Origin: Streptomyces antarcticus | GTDB taxonomy: Bacteria; Actinomycetota; Actinomycetes; Streptomycetales; Streptomycetaceae | NCBI RefSeq assembly: GCF_026627255.1 | Contig: NZ_JAPNLM010000002.1 | Span: forward strand, 372,001 to 436,000 | Direction of reading: 5' to 3' | DNA: 64,000 bases | Shown here: positions 26,614 to 34,593 of the stretch, piece after piece | Numbering within the stretch: the stretch's first letter is position 1 | How the letters are laid out: every line of letters begins with the position of its first letter | Position numbers and translations under genes: made by a program | The notes under the pieces: generated by a model | Seen by the model: only the letters and a program-made list of their open reading frames with translations | Database searches by the model: none | Told to the model about the DNA's origin: nothing

Positions 26614-28374
26614 CTAGGGGTGGAGGAGGTGGGTGCGGTTCTGGGCCTCGTACTTCGCCAGGAGCGCTGCCAGGGCCACTGCGTCCAGGGGGCGGTACTC
26701 GCCGTCGGGGGTGCGGTGCCAGACCGGGTCCGGGTGGGTGGGGGCGGATCCGGCCGGCCGGGGCTGGGCCGCATCGTTCGGCGGGGCCTGGGCGGCGGCG
26801 GCCGAAGGCGGCTGCGGGAGGAAGGCGGCTCGGCGGAGGGCTACCCGGTGGACCTTGTTCGTGGCCGTGACCGGCATCGACGGGACCACCCTGACGTACC
26901 GCGGCGGCATCTTCGTGCCCAGGTCCGGCTGGGCGGCCAGGAACTCCGCGAAGGCGTCCGGCGTGAACTCCGCGCCCTCGTTCAGGGTGAGCGCCGCCAT
27001 CACCTGGTCCCCCGCCACCTCGTCCGGTACGGCGTAGACGGCGACCGCCGCCGCCCGGGGCCACCGGGCGAGGATGTTCTCGATCACCGCCGCCGCCAGG
27101 TTCTCACTGTCGACGCGGAGCCGGTCGTCCGTACGGCCCGCGAAGTAGAGGAAGCCCGACGCGTCGCGGAAGAAGAGGTCCCCCGTCCAGTACCAGCCGT
27201 CGCGGGTGCGGGCGGCTTCCGCGCCGGGGTTGCGCCAGTAGCCCTCGAAGAGGCTGCGGCCCCGGTTGACCAGCTCGCCGATGGCCTCGCCGCCGTTCAG
27301 CAGGCGGCCGTCCCCGTCGAAGACCGCCGGCGGGCAGGCGCGGCCCGTCTCCGGGTCGATCACCGCCAGGTCGTCGCCCGCGCCCGCCCGGCCCAGGGCG
27401 CCCGGCGGGGTGTCCGGGGTGCGCTGGACGGAAGCCCCGCCCTCGGTGGCCCCGTAGCCCTCCACCAGCCGGACCCCGAAGCGCTCGGCGAAGCGGGCCG
27501 CGTCCACCGCCCCGGCCTCGGTGCCGAAGCCGAGCCGCAGGGTGTGTTCGCGGTCGTCGGGGCGGGGGTCGGTGGCGAGGAGGTACTGGACGGCCCGGCC
27601 GACGTAGGTGAAGTACGTCGCCCCGTACGCCCGCACGTCGTCCAGGAAGGCGGAGGCGGAGAAGCGGCGGCGCAGCGCCACGGTCGCGCCCCCGGCCAGC
27701 GCCGGCAGCCAGTCGGCGATGACCGCGTTGCCGTGGAAGAGCGGCATGCAGACGTAGTGGACGTCGTCCGGCGTGACGGAGAACTGGCGGGCCAGCGCCG
27801 ACCCGGCGGCGGCCAGCCGGCCCTGGGTGCAGATGGCGGCCTTGGGGGCGCCGGTGGAGCCGGAGGTGAAGTAGAGGAGCAGCCGGGAGGCGGGGCCGGG
27901 GGTGCCCAGCGTCGCCTCGCCGGGCTTGGCGGCGGCGTACGGGGCGAGCAGGGCCTCGTACTCCTCGGTGCCGGTGACGAGGAGGCGGACTCCGGGCAGG
28001 TCGAGGCCGCGCAGCAGCGGCAGGTGGGCGCGCTCGGTCACCAGGAGGCGGCAGTCGGTGTGCAGGATGTCGCGCGCGAGCTCGGGACCGCGCCGGGTCG
28101 GGTTGATCCCGGCGACGGCGGCCCCCGCGAGGGCCGCCGCGCCGAGCCAGAACGGGAACTCGGGGGTGTTGTCGAGCAGCACCCCCAGGTGCGGTTCGGC
28201 CTCCGGCGGCATGAGGTCGACGAGGAGCGCGGCGCGCGCGGCGGACTCCTGGGCGGTCCGGTGGCGGGTGAGGACGCGGCGCTCGGTGTCCTCGTACATC
28301 AGCCCGGGCCGGTGGTCGCCCCATTGGCGCGCTATGAGCTCCGCGACGGTTTCGGGTGCAGTCGACGTCCGCAT
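26614..28374 (-). CDS. Acyl-CoA synthetase (AMP-forming)
   Basis: 586 aa of the ANL superfamily (FadD/FATP-like). The AMP-binding P-loop is LYFTSGSTGAPKAA, the A5 region is LVEGYGATEGG, and YWTGDLFFRD and GRTDDRLRV are the A7/A8 motifs. Near the C-terminus TNKVHRVAL holds the catalytic Lys region. It activates a carboxylic acid, probably a fatty acid, to its CoA ester; chain length is unknown. A Pro/Ala-rich insert (about 535-565) precedes a short C-terminal helix. A perfect CTGACG palindrome 16 bp before the start suggests TetR-type control. Confidence 0.85.
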   Translation of the reverse strand: MRTSTAPETVAELIARQWGDHRPGLMYEDTERRVLTRHRTAQESAARAALLVDLMPPEAEPHLGVLLDNTPEFPFWLGAAALAGAAVAGINPTRRGPELARDILHTDCRLLVTERAHLPLLRGLDLPGVRLLVTGTEEYEALLAPYAAAKPGEATLGTPGPASRLLLYFTSGSTGAPKAAICTQGRLAAAGSALARQFSVTPDDVHYVCMPLFHGNAVIADWLPALAGGATVALRRRFSASAFLDDVRAYGATYFTYVGRAVQYLLATDPRPDDREHTLRLGFGTEAGAVDAARFAERFGVRLVEGYGATEGGASVQRTPDTPPGALGRAGAGDDLAVIDPETGRACPPAVFDGDGRLLNGGEAIGELVNRGRSLFEGYWRNPGAEAARTRDGWYWTGDLFFRDASGFLYFAGRTDDRLRVDSENLAAAVIENILARWPRAAAVAVYAVPDEVAGDQVMAALTLNEGAEFTPDAFAEFLAAQPDLGTKMPPRYVRVVPSMPVTATNKVHRVALRRAAFLPQPPSAAAAQAPPNDAAQPRPAGSAPTHPDPVWHRTPDGEYRPLDAVALAALLAKYEAQNRTHLLHP

Positions 28375-28389
28375 GCCGCCGGAGATTAG

Positions 28390-28404
28390 CTGACGTTCCG
28401 TCAG
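28390..28404. promoter_or_regulatory. TetR-type palindrome before the acyl-CoA synthetase
   Basis: CTGACG-TTC-CGTCAG is a perfect 15-bp inverted repeat, 16 bp from the synthetase start, and it includes the stop codon of the LPMO gene. CTGACGNNNCGTCAG-like sites are bound by TetR repressors of fatty-acid genes. No such repressor is encoded in the window. Confidence 0.5.
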
Positions 28405-29009
28405 AACTGAACGTCGGAGCAGGCGTAGAAGGCCATCGGGGTGTCGTTGACCGTCCAGACGGCCAGGATCATGTGGCGGCCGGACTTGCCGCTGGGCATG
28501 GCGCCCTGGTGGACGGTGGTCATGGAGGGGCGTGCGCCGTTGTAGGCGACGGTGAGGAAGGGCTGGGGGTCGAGGGACGCGCGGGTGAGGGACTTGGTGG
28601 GGTCCCAGCCGTTCTTGGTGACGTAGTACTTGAAGTCGGTGGTCGAGTGGTTGGCGGTGAACTGCCACCGGAAGGAGTAGCTCTGGCCGCTGGTCACGCC
28701 GGTGGTGGGCCAGGTGCCGCCGCGCTGGTTGTCGAGCTCGGAGAACTGGGCGTTGCCGCCGGCGCATATCTTGCCGTCGGCGGGACCGGCGGCCGGGAAG
28801 CCCTTGAAGCCCTCGACGCTCTGCGGCTCCCACTGGATGGCGCCGCAGTTGGACACGGCCTTGTTGGCACAGAGCTTCTGGCGGCTGATGGCGGTGTCGG
28901 TGTAGCCGTGGCTGCTCGCGCTGGGGGCGCTGAGCAGGGTGATCCCGGCGACGAGGCCGAGGCCGAGCGCGGCGGCGCCGGCCCGTCCGGGCATGCGGAA
29001 GTGACGCAT
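28401..29009 (-). CDS. AA10 lytic polysaccharide monooxygenase
   Basis: 202 aa. After the signal peptide (cleavage at PSASS-HGY) the mature protein begins with His34, the copper-brace residue. The second His is about 121 in FTANHSTTDF. Typical AA10 stretches are GAIQWEPQSVEG, GWDPTKSLTRASLDPQPF and HMILAVWTVNDTPMAFYACSDV. There is no CBM. This type oxidatively cleaves crystalline chitin (some cleave cellulose) and helps the chitinase. AAGGAG lies just before the ATG. A perfect GGTCTAGACC site about 90 bp upstream links it to DasR. Confidence 0.93.
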   Translation of the reverse strand: MRHFRMPGRAGAAALGLGLVAGITLLSAPSASSHGYTDTAISRQKLCANKAVSNCGAIQWEPQSVEGFKGFPAAGPADGKICAGGNAQFSELDNQRGGTWPTTGVTSGQSYSFRWQFTANHSTTDFKYYVTKNGWDPTKSLTRASLDPQPFLTVAYNGARPSMTTVHQGAMPSGKSGRHMILAVWTVNDTPMAFYACSDVQF

Positions 29010-29098
29010 GATGCTCCTTGAACGTGGGGGGAGTTCGGCGAGAGCGAGCGCACGCGTGGGGATGGTGTGGCGAGCCCTGGATCGCCGTACGGATTTCA

Positions 29099-29108
29099 GG
29101 TCTAGACC
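29099..29108. promoter_or_regulatory. DasR-responsive element (dre) of the LPMO gene
   Basis: GGTCTAGACC is a perfect palindrome and equals the core of the known DasR consensus. It lies 90 bp before the LPMO start; the flanks (CA/AA) also fit loosely. Binding is inferred from the motif and the target gene. Confidence 0.65.
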
Positions 29109-29155
29109 AACTCCCAGATTATTGACGAGAGTTGCCCATGTCCATACCAAAAGGA

Positions 29156-29190
29156 GAACGGGTGGTCCGGTCCCTTCCGGCCACCCGTTC
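29156..29190 (-). terminator. Terminator of the NlpC-SPFH operon
   Basis: GAACGGGTGG (29156-29165) pairs perfectly with CCACCCGTTC (29181-29190), extended by CCGG/CCGG past a mismatch. It starts 21 nt beyond the SPFH stop and separates it from the LPMO promoter. Confidence 0.75.
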
Positions 29191-29210
29191 CCGTACCGCT
29201 ACGGAACCTG

Positions 29211-31517
29211 CTATTCCGACCGCCCCGTGTAGAAGGCGACGGTGAGGTCCTTCACGAGGGCCTTGCGCTCGTAGTCGTCCAGCTCGACGATCCCGCGCGA
29301 GGTCAGCCGGTGGACGGTGTCGTCCACCGCGTCGACGACCGAGGTCAGCACGGTGTCGCGGTGCTTGGCGTCGATCGCCGCGACCCGGCGGCGGCGCATC
29401 GCCTCGGCGACCTCGGGGGCGTACTCGATCCTCGTCGGCTGGGCCGAGAACACCTCGACGCCGACGGCCTCGGTCTCCGCCGCCAGCATCCGCGTCAGCG
29501 CGTCGCCGACGGCCTCGGCGTCGCGCAGGGTCGGGGCGGCCTCGTGGAAGGCATCGGCCGGGAGCTGGGACAGGACTCGGGCCATGGCCGACTCGACCTG
29601 TTCGGCGAGGTACTCGGTGTGGTCGGCGACGGCGAGGGTGGCGCGGGCGGTGTCCTTGACCTGCCAGACGACCTGGACGACGACCTGGAGGGCGAGGCCG
29701 CCGGAGTCCACGGCGGGCATCGGGTCGCTGCGCCAGTGGCGCAGCCGTACGTCGACCCGGCGGCGCAGGAGCAGGGGGCTGACCCAGGTCAGACCCGTAC
29801 GCCGGACCGTGCCCCGGTAGCGGCCGAAGAGGGTCAGCACCCAGGCGTGGCCGGTACGGGCGCGGCCGAGGCCGCCGAGCGCCAGGAGCGCGACGACGCC
29901 GAGGAAGGCGAGCGGGGGCCAGTGGGTGGCCCGCAGTCCCTCGTAGGCGCGGGGGGTCGCGCCGAAGGCCGCCACCAGGGACGCCGGGACGACCCCGGCC
30001 CGCCAGAGCACGGCGACGCAGCCGGCCAGGGCCAGGCCGCCGACGGCCACGCCGATCCAGCCGGGCAGCACGGGCCCGCGGTGCTCCCGGAGCCGGTCGT
30101 CGCCCCGGGGGACGCGGCGGCCGGGGGCGGGGCGGACGGACGCCGCGGCGGGCCCGGGCCGGGTCGGGGCGGAACGGGCCGGGTCAGCGGGGGGCGCGGC
30201 GGTCGGGGCGGTCGCTGCGGTCGCGGCCGGGGGCTTCGGGTCGGCGCGGAACGGCAGGTGGAGCGGCACCTCGGTGGCCGCCGCGCCGCGGAAGGGCGCG
30301 GCGGGGGGAACGAGGGGCAGGTCCTGGGTGTCGTCGTCCTCCCGCTCCAGGCCCCGGGCCACGGCCCGGGCGACGATCCCGGCCACCCCGGGCCCGGGCA
30401 CGCCGAGCCCGGGCACGCCGGGGTGCGGGGGGCGGACGTGGGGGTCGGTGCGGGGGTGGGTGCCGGTGCCGTCGTGCTGTGGCTCGGGCTCGGGCTCGGG
30501 CTCCGGGTGCGGGTCTTGGTCCGGGGCTTGGTTCGGGTCCTCGTCCTGGTCCTGGTGGAAGTCCTGGTGGAAGTCCTGGTGGAAGTCCTGGTCGGGGTGC
30601 GGGTGCGGCTCCTGATCGGACCCGGCCCGTGCGCGGGCGGCGGGGACCGGGGCCTCGGCGGGGCGGGCGTCCGGCTCCTCCGCGCCCTCGCGCGGGCCGG
30701 CGACCACCGCGACGGAGTGGTCGTACGGCGGCGCATACGCGGGCTCGGGCTCCCCGGCGGCCGGGGTCGGGCGGGTGTGCGGCAGGGCCGAGACGGGTTC
30801 GGCCCGGCGGGCCGGGGCCTCCTCCCTCGCGGGACCGGCGTCCGGGGCGGCCTCGGCGGGCCCGAACGATGACACCGGCCCGGGCTCGCGCACCGCCACG
30901 GCCTCCGCCGGGCGGGAGTGCGACACCTCCCCGGCGTCCGGCACCGGCGACCAGGGCCAGGGCTCCACCGGGCGGGCGTACGGCGCGGCCGCCGGGGCCT
31001 GCTCCCCCGCCGACTGCGCGGCCACGAGGACGGCATCGGCCCGCGCCGCCGGTACGGCTTCCGCCGGGACCGGGACCGGCTCGGGGCGACCGTACGGCGC
31101 CACCGGAACCTGCGGCTCGGGCGACGGGCCGTCGACCCGGGCGGCCGGAACCGCCTCCACCGGTACGGGTACGGGTACGGGTACGGATACGGGCGCGGGT
31201 ACGGGGCCCGGGGCCTGGAACGCCTCCGGAGCAGGCACCTGAGCCGCGGCCGGAACCGGAATCGGAGGCGAGACCGGCACCGGGACCGCCACCGCCGCCG
31301 GCGCCGCGTACGGCGTGGGAGCCGCGTACGGCGTGGGAGCCGCGTACGGCGCCGCCGGGGAGGCCTCGGTCCAGGATGTCGGTGCCGTCGGCGACGGCGT
31401 CGCCGCCGGGGCTTCGGCGAGGAGGGCGGGGCGGACCGGCCGGGCGGCCTCCTGGGGGATCCGGAAGGTGCCCGTGGTCGACGTGGTGCGCGTGGGGTAC
31501 ATCGTTGCCTCCGTCAT
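29211..31517 (-). CDS. SPFH-domain membrane protein with long disordered N-terminus
   Basis: 768 aa. Residues 1 to about 470 are Pro/Ala/Glu-rich and disordered, with short repeats (YAAPTP, VPVPVP, FHQD, EPEPEP). Two hydrophobic segments follow (WIGVAVGGLALAGCVAVLW and PPLAFLGVVALLALGGLG), then an SPFH/band 7 domain: LTWVSPLLLRRRVDVRLR, VVVQVVWQVKDTARATLAV, EQVESAMARVLSQLPADAF, VGVEVFSAQPTRIEYAPEV. SPFH proteins form membrane microdomain scaffolds. The ATG overlaps the stop of the NlpC-like gene (ATGA), so a joint cell-envelope role is likely. The length of the N-terminal tail is exceptional for the family. Confidence 0.82.
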   Translation of the reverse strand: MTEATMYPTRTTSTTGTFRIPQEAARPVRPALLAEAPAATPSPTAPTSWTEASPAAPYAAPTPYAAPTPYAAPAAVAVPVPVSPPIPVPAAAQVPAPEAFQAPGPVPAPVSVPVPVPVPVEAVPAARVDGPSPEPQVPVAPYGRPEPVPVPAEAVPAARADAVLVAAQSAGEQAPAAAPYARPVEPWPWSPVPDAGEVSHSRPAEAVAVREPGPVSSFGPAEAAPDAGPAREEAPARRAEPVSALPHTRPTPAAGEPEPAYAPPYDHSVAVVAGPREGAEEPDARPAEAPVPAARARAGSDQEPHPHPDQDFHQDFHQDFHQDQDEDPNQAPDQDPHPEPEPEPEPQHDGTGTHPRTDPHVRPPHPGVPGLGVPGPGVAGIVARAVARGLEREDDDTQDLPLVPPAAPFRGAAATEVPLHLPFRADPKPPAATAATAPTAAPPADPARSAPTRPGPAAASVRPAPGRRVPRGDDRLREHRGPVLPGWIGVAVGGLALAGCVAVLWRAGVVPASLVAAFGATPRAYEGLRATHWPPLAFLGVVALLALGGLGRARTGHAWVLTLFGRYRGTVRRTGLTWVSPLLLRRRVDVRLRHWRSDPMPAVDSGGLALQVVVQVVWQVKDTARATLAVADHTEYLAEQVESAMARVLSQLPADAFHEAAPTLRDAEAVGDALTRMLAAETEAVGVEVFSAQPTRIEYAPEVAEAMRRRRVAAIDAKHRDTVLTSVVDAVDDTVHRLTSRGIVELDDYERKALVKDLTVAFYTGRSE
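30549..30596. repeat. 12-bp coding tandem repeat (FHQD)
   Basis: GTCCTGGTGGAA is repeated three times (30549-30584) plus a partial unit and encodes FHQD repeats in the SPFH protein's acidic tail. Such units change number easily by slippage. Confidence 0.75.
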
Positions 31518-32890
31518 GCGAACAGCCGGCGCCAGGTTTCCGGGCCCGGGTAACCGTTGGCCGCGGCGCCGCGCCAGCCCTGCGCGCGCTGGAACGCCTC
31601 GACGTTGCGGCGGTCGGCCTCGCCCCAGCGGGGTCCGGGGCCGGAGGTGTAGTGCTTGCCGAAGCCCTTCTTCACCAGCTGGCGGCCCAGCGCCGCGACG
31701 GCCTCGTGCGACGCGCCCGGGCGGAAAACCGCCGCGCCCGGGTAGGCCCGTACGCCGCCGGGGCCGGGCGCGCCCGTCGCCGACGGCGGGATGTCCTTGC
31801 CCTGGTGCTCGACCAGCAGGCGCCAGGTATGCGCGCCCGGCAGGCCGTCCGTGTCGGCGCCCGTCCAGCCCTGAGCGCGCTGGAAGGCCTGGGTGGCCAG
31901 CCGGTCGGCGTCGGTCCAGGTCCGGCTGGGGCCCTTCGGGTAGAAGCGGGCGCCGCCCCGCTCGGCCAGCATCCGGCCCAGGTGCTCGACGTACTCGTTC
32001 GTGGCTCCCGGGCCGAACTTCTCCGCCCCGGGGAAGGCCGTCGGGGCCGTCGGCTTCGGTCCGGCGGCGGGGGCCTCCGGGGTGACGCCGCCGGTGATGC
32101 CGCCGGTGATGCCCTTGTACCGGTACGGCAGGTACTTGGCGGAGTTGGTCCAGTAGCCGTAGGGCGTGGCCAGCTTCCGCGTGTGGGGCTTGGTCTGCTC
32201 GTAGGCGATGTAGTGCGTCCGGGTCTGGTCCGCCCAGCCGCCGAAGAGGACCACGTGGGAGCCCTTGCTCGGGTCCGCCGGGTTGTGGAAGAGGAGCATG
32301 TCCCCCGGCAGCAGCTCGTCCTTGGTGATCTTCGCGGCGAACGTGTCGAGGCTGCCGGTCCACTCGTTCGTGCCGAGGTTCCAGGCCATGGAGACGTAGC
32401 CCGAGCAGTCCTGCCGGTACCCGTCCGTCCAGTACTCGGTCATGCTGTACGGCACCTTCGCGTCCAGCCACAGCTTCGCCCGGTTGATGATCGTCGCCCG
32501 GTCGATCCGCTTCACCACGCCGGGGGCCGCCGGGGCTCCCGGGGCGCCGGGCTTGCCGCCGTTGGGCCCGTGCAGCGGGGCCCGGCCGCCCTGCGGGGAG
32601 CCGGGCGGGTCCTCGTCCGCGGTGACCGCGCCGGCGGCCGGCGCGGTCACCGCGGCCGCGCCCGTACCGGCGCCGCCGAGAACCACACCGGCGGCGGTGG
32701 CCAGGACGAGCGCGCGGCGCGCGCCGCGCGCGGCGGGGTGTCCTCCGTCCCGGAGCGGTATGGCCCGCGCACGGGCGAGGGCGCGCCGGCGCTGGGCGCA
32801 GCCCTGGCACGCGCAGTCGCCAGCGGGCTCGTACTCCTGGAAAACGGGCATCGCCATCGGCCCATGCGGCGTCGGAGGCTGCATCGTCAT
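31514..32890 (-). CDS. NlpC/P60-like peptidoglycan hydrolase with two binding repeats
   Basis: 458 aa. The N-terminus is unusual: about 55 residues with CACQGC before a hydrophobic segment (about 60-82), so it may be a type II membrane protein, not a cleaved secreted one. The NlpC/P60/CHAP-like domain has catalytic Cys162 in QDCSGYVSMAW and His212 in GSHVVLFGGW. Two peptidoglycan-binding repeats follow, each with a PGA-x2-F...GR-x2 pattern and QRAQGW. It would cut or remodel peptidoglycan stems. The start at 32890 has only a weak ribosome site. Coupled to the SPFH gene. Confidence 0.82.
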   Translation of the reverse strand: MTMQPPTPHGPMAMPVFQEYEPAGDCACQGCAQRRRALARARAIPLRDGGHPAARGARRALVLATAAGVVLGGAGTGAAAVTAPAAGAVTADEDPPGSPQGGRAPLHGPNGGKPGAPGAPAAPGVVKRIDRATIINRAKLWLDAKVPYSMTEYWTDGYRQDCSGYVSMAWNLGTNEWTGSLDTFAAKITKDELLPGDMLLFHNPADPSKGSHVVLFGGWADQTRTHYIAYEQTKPHTRKLATPYGYWTNSAKYLPYRYKGITGGITGGVTPEAPAAGPKPTAPTAFPGAEKFGPGATNEYVEHLGRMLAERGGARFYPKGPSRTWTDADRLATQAFQRAQGWTGADTDGLPGAHTWRLLVEHQGKDIPPSATGAPGPGGVRAYPGAAVFRPGASHEAVAALGRQLVKKGFGKHYTSGPGPRWGEADRRNVEAFQRAQGWRGAAANGYPGPETWRRLFA

Positions 32891-32974
32891 GCGGTTCCGT
32901 CCACTCCCCTGCTCGTCCACTGGTCGGACCGTGCCGCATCTGGCGGGGCATCAGATGTGGCACGACCAAGACAT

Positions 32975-32986
32975 ATCGTGCACGAT
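32975..32986. promoter_or_regulatory. Perfect palindrome upstream of the NlpC-like gene
   Basis: ATCGTGCACGAT is a perfect 12-bp palindrome in the AT-richer region 85 bp before the start of the NlpC-SPFH unit. A dimeric regulator could bind it; which one is unknown. Confidence 0.35.
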
Positions 32987-33033
32987 GAACCACCCAAACA
33001 TGGGTTAATCGGACAAGGCGGGCGTGGCTGGTC

Positions 33034-33061
33034 GTGAGCACCGGCAGGAGTGGGGTAGAGT
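33034..33061 (+). promoter_or_regulatory. Promoter of tRNA-Lys copy 3
   Basis: GTGAGC (33034-33039) and TAGAGT (33056-33061) are 16 bp apart and end 15 nt before the tRNA, exactly as in copy 2. The spacer also shares GCAGGAG with copy 2. Confidence 0.6.
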
Positions 33062-33076
33062 TTTACCTGTCACCAA

Positions 33077-33150
33077 GCGCCGCTAGCTCAGTTGGTTAGA
33101 GCAGCTGACTCTTAATCAGCGGGTCCGGGGTTCGAGTCCCTGGCGGCGCA
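33077..33150 (+). tRNA. tRNA-Lys (anticodon CUU), copy 3
   Basis: Identical to copies 1 and 2. It is followed by CAGACG and nearly the same terminator as copy 1, so copies 1 and 3 look like a duplicated tRNA-terminator block. CCA is not encoded. Confidence 0.97.
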
Positions 33151-33160
33151 CAGACGAAAA

Positions 33161-33188
33161 GAAGGCCTCCACGCGAGTGGGGGCCTTC
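33161..33188 (+). terminator. tRNA-Lys terminator, copy 3
   Basis: GAAGGCCTCCAC/GTGGGGGCCTTC with loop GCGA; one T replaces C of copy 1 and leaves a T-G pair. The following TTCGTGTCCCGGTGC is also shared with copy 1. Confidence 0.85.
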
Positions 33189-33240
33189 TTCGTGTCCCGG
33201 TGCTGCGGGCGTGCGCGGCTGGGTGCGGGCGTGCGGGGCC

Positions 33241-33900
33241 TTACGCCGCCGTTCCCGGGCGGACGCCCGCGCCCGTCAGGTAGGCGGAGACCACCACGTT
33301 GGCCGTGTACTCCTTGGCCGCCTTGTCGTACGAACCGCCGCAGGTGACCAGCCGCAGTTCCGCCCGGCCCGCGACCCGCTGGCCGTACGCCTTGTGCGGG
33401 TCGAAGCCCGCGCGGTCGTAGACCCGTACGTCCTCGATGGTGAACTCCGCGACCGACCCGTCGGCCCGCACCACCCGCACCTTCTCGCCCGGCTGCGCCG
33501 AGCTCAGGCCGAAGAAGACCGCCGGCTTCGACTTGGTGTCCACGTGCCCCACCATCAGCGCCGTACCGGCGACGCCCGGCTGGGTGCCCGCGCCCCACCA
33601 GCCCACCGTGCCCGGGCTGCCGTACGGGGGCGGCTCGATCGCACCGTCCTTGTCCAGGCTCCGCGAGATCACCGGGGCCTGGACGCCCAGGGAGGGCACG
33701 TCGACCCGTTCGGGCGAGGACCCCGGCATCGGGGCGTGCGCGGCCGGCATCCCCGGACCCACTGCCCCGCCGGCCCGGCCGGCGAGGGGCGAGGGTATCC
33801 CGGTCAGCTGGCGGCCCCAGAGCCACAGGCCCAGGACCAGCACGGACCACGCGACGAAGGTCAGCAGCCGGCCGCCGGCGGTCGCCCTGGCCTCGCTCAC
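33241..33900 (-). CDS. Class F sortase
   Basis: 219 aa with one N-terminal transmembrane helix (about 12-30) and an extracytoplasmic sortase domain. The catalytic His is about 119 in LMVGHVDTKS and the catalytic Cys about 187 in LRLVTCGGSYD, the class F (CFSrt) pattern. Further landmarks are VDVPSLGVQAPVI and TIEDVRVYDRAGFD. Class F enzymes of actinobacteria act as transpeptidases of LPXTG-like proteins, though many substrates are unknown. GTG overlaps the stop of the upstream gene (GTGA), so the product of that gene is the best candidate partner. Confidence 0.9.
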   Translation of the reverse strand: MSEARATAGGRLLTFVAWSVLVLGLWLWGRQLTGIPSPLAGRAGGAVGPGMPAAHAPMPGSSPERVDVPSLGVQAPVISRSLDKDGAIEPPPYGSPGTVGWWGAGTQPGVAGTALMVGHVDTKSKPAVFFGLSSAQPGEKVRVVRADGSVAEFTIEDVRVYDRAGFDPHKAYGQRVAGRAELRLVTCGGSYDKAAKEYTANVVVSAYLTGAGVRPGTAA

Positions 33901-34511
33901 TCGCCGCTTCGGCGGCGGCGCAGGGCCAGCGCGCGTCCCGCGACGGCCAGGGTGGCCGCGGCGGCGAGGACGGCGCCGATCACGGTGTGCGGCATCCCCG
34001 GGCCGCCCTCCTCCTGCTCCTTGGCCGCCGCGGCCGGCCGGGAGGTCTCGGCGAGCTCGGCGGACATGCCGCCGCCGCCCGCGTGGACCGGCCAGACCGG
34101 CGAGGGGTGGTGGGTCGGGCGGTGGGTCGGGCGGTGGTGGTGGGCGATCTCGATGGAGCCGGTGACCTTGTCGTGGCCGTCGCAGGTCACCCGGATGGAG
34201 TGCCAGCCGGGCGGGGCGTGCGAGCTGATCATCGCCTCGCCGTAGAGCGGACTGCGGCCGCCGTCGCGGCCGTACAGGTCGGCGTCCGCCACGAAGACGG
34301 CGGACTTGGCCGCCCCCCGGGTACCGTCGCAGCCCTTGACGCGCAGCTTGACCTGCGCTCCGGGGTGGGCCGGGTTCGGATCGACCGAGATGCTCTCGCG
34401 GCCGCCGCGTTCCTCCTCGCCCGCGAGGGCGGTGGGCGCGGTCACCGCGGTGAACGCCGTCAGGGCGACGGCCACACCGGTGACACGGAGTGCGATGGGA
34501 ATGCTGCGCAT
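33897..34511 (-). CDS. Secreted membrane-anchored protein paired with sortase F
   Basis: 204 aa. Signal peptide about 1-30 (VTGVAVALTAFTAVTAPTALAG). An extracellular domain follows (ISVDPNPAHPGAQVKLRVKGC, with a second Cys in IRVTCDGHDK that could form a disulfide). Then come a His/Pro-rich stretch, a Pro/Glu linker and a C-terminal helix HTVIGAVLAAAATLAVAG with a basic tail. It looks like a wall-anchored protein but has no LPXTG-like motif, so covalent anchoring is uncertain. GAGGAGG lies 6 nt before the ATG. It is the first gene of the pair with the sortase. Such pairs are common in Streptomyces; function unknown. Confidence 0.78.
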   Translation of the reverse strand: MRSIPIALRVTGVAVALTAFTAVTAPTALAGEEERGGRESISVDPNPAHPGAQVKLRVKGCDGTRGAAKSAVFVADADLYGRDGGRSPLYGEAMISSHAPPGWHSIRVTCDGHDKVTGSIEIAHHHRPTHRPTHHPSPVWPVHAGGGGMSAELAETSRPAAAAKEQEEGGPGMPHTVIGAVLAAAATLAVAGRALALRRRRSGE

Positions 34512-34593
34512 GGTGAACCTCCTCAACAAGGAGATTCACGTGCGGCGCGCCGCCCCGCATCCGGAGCGGCGCCGTACGTGTCAGCCGTACGCG

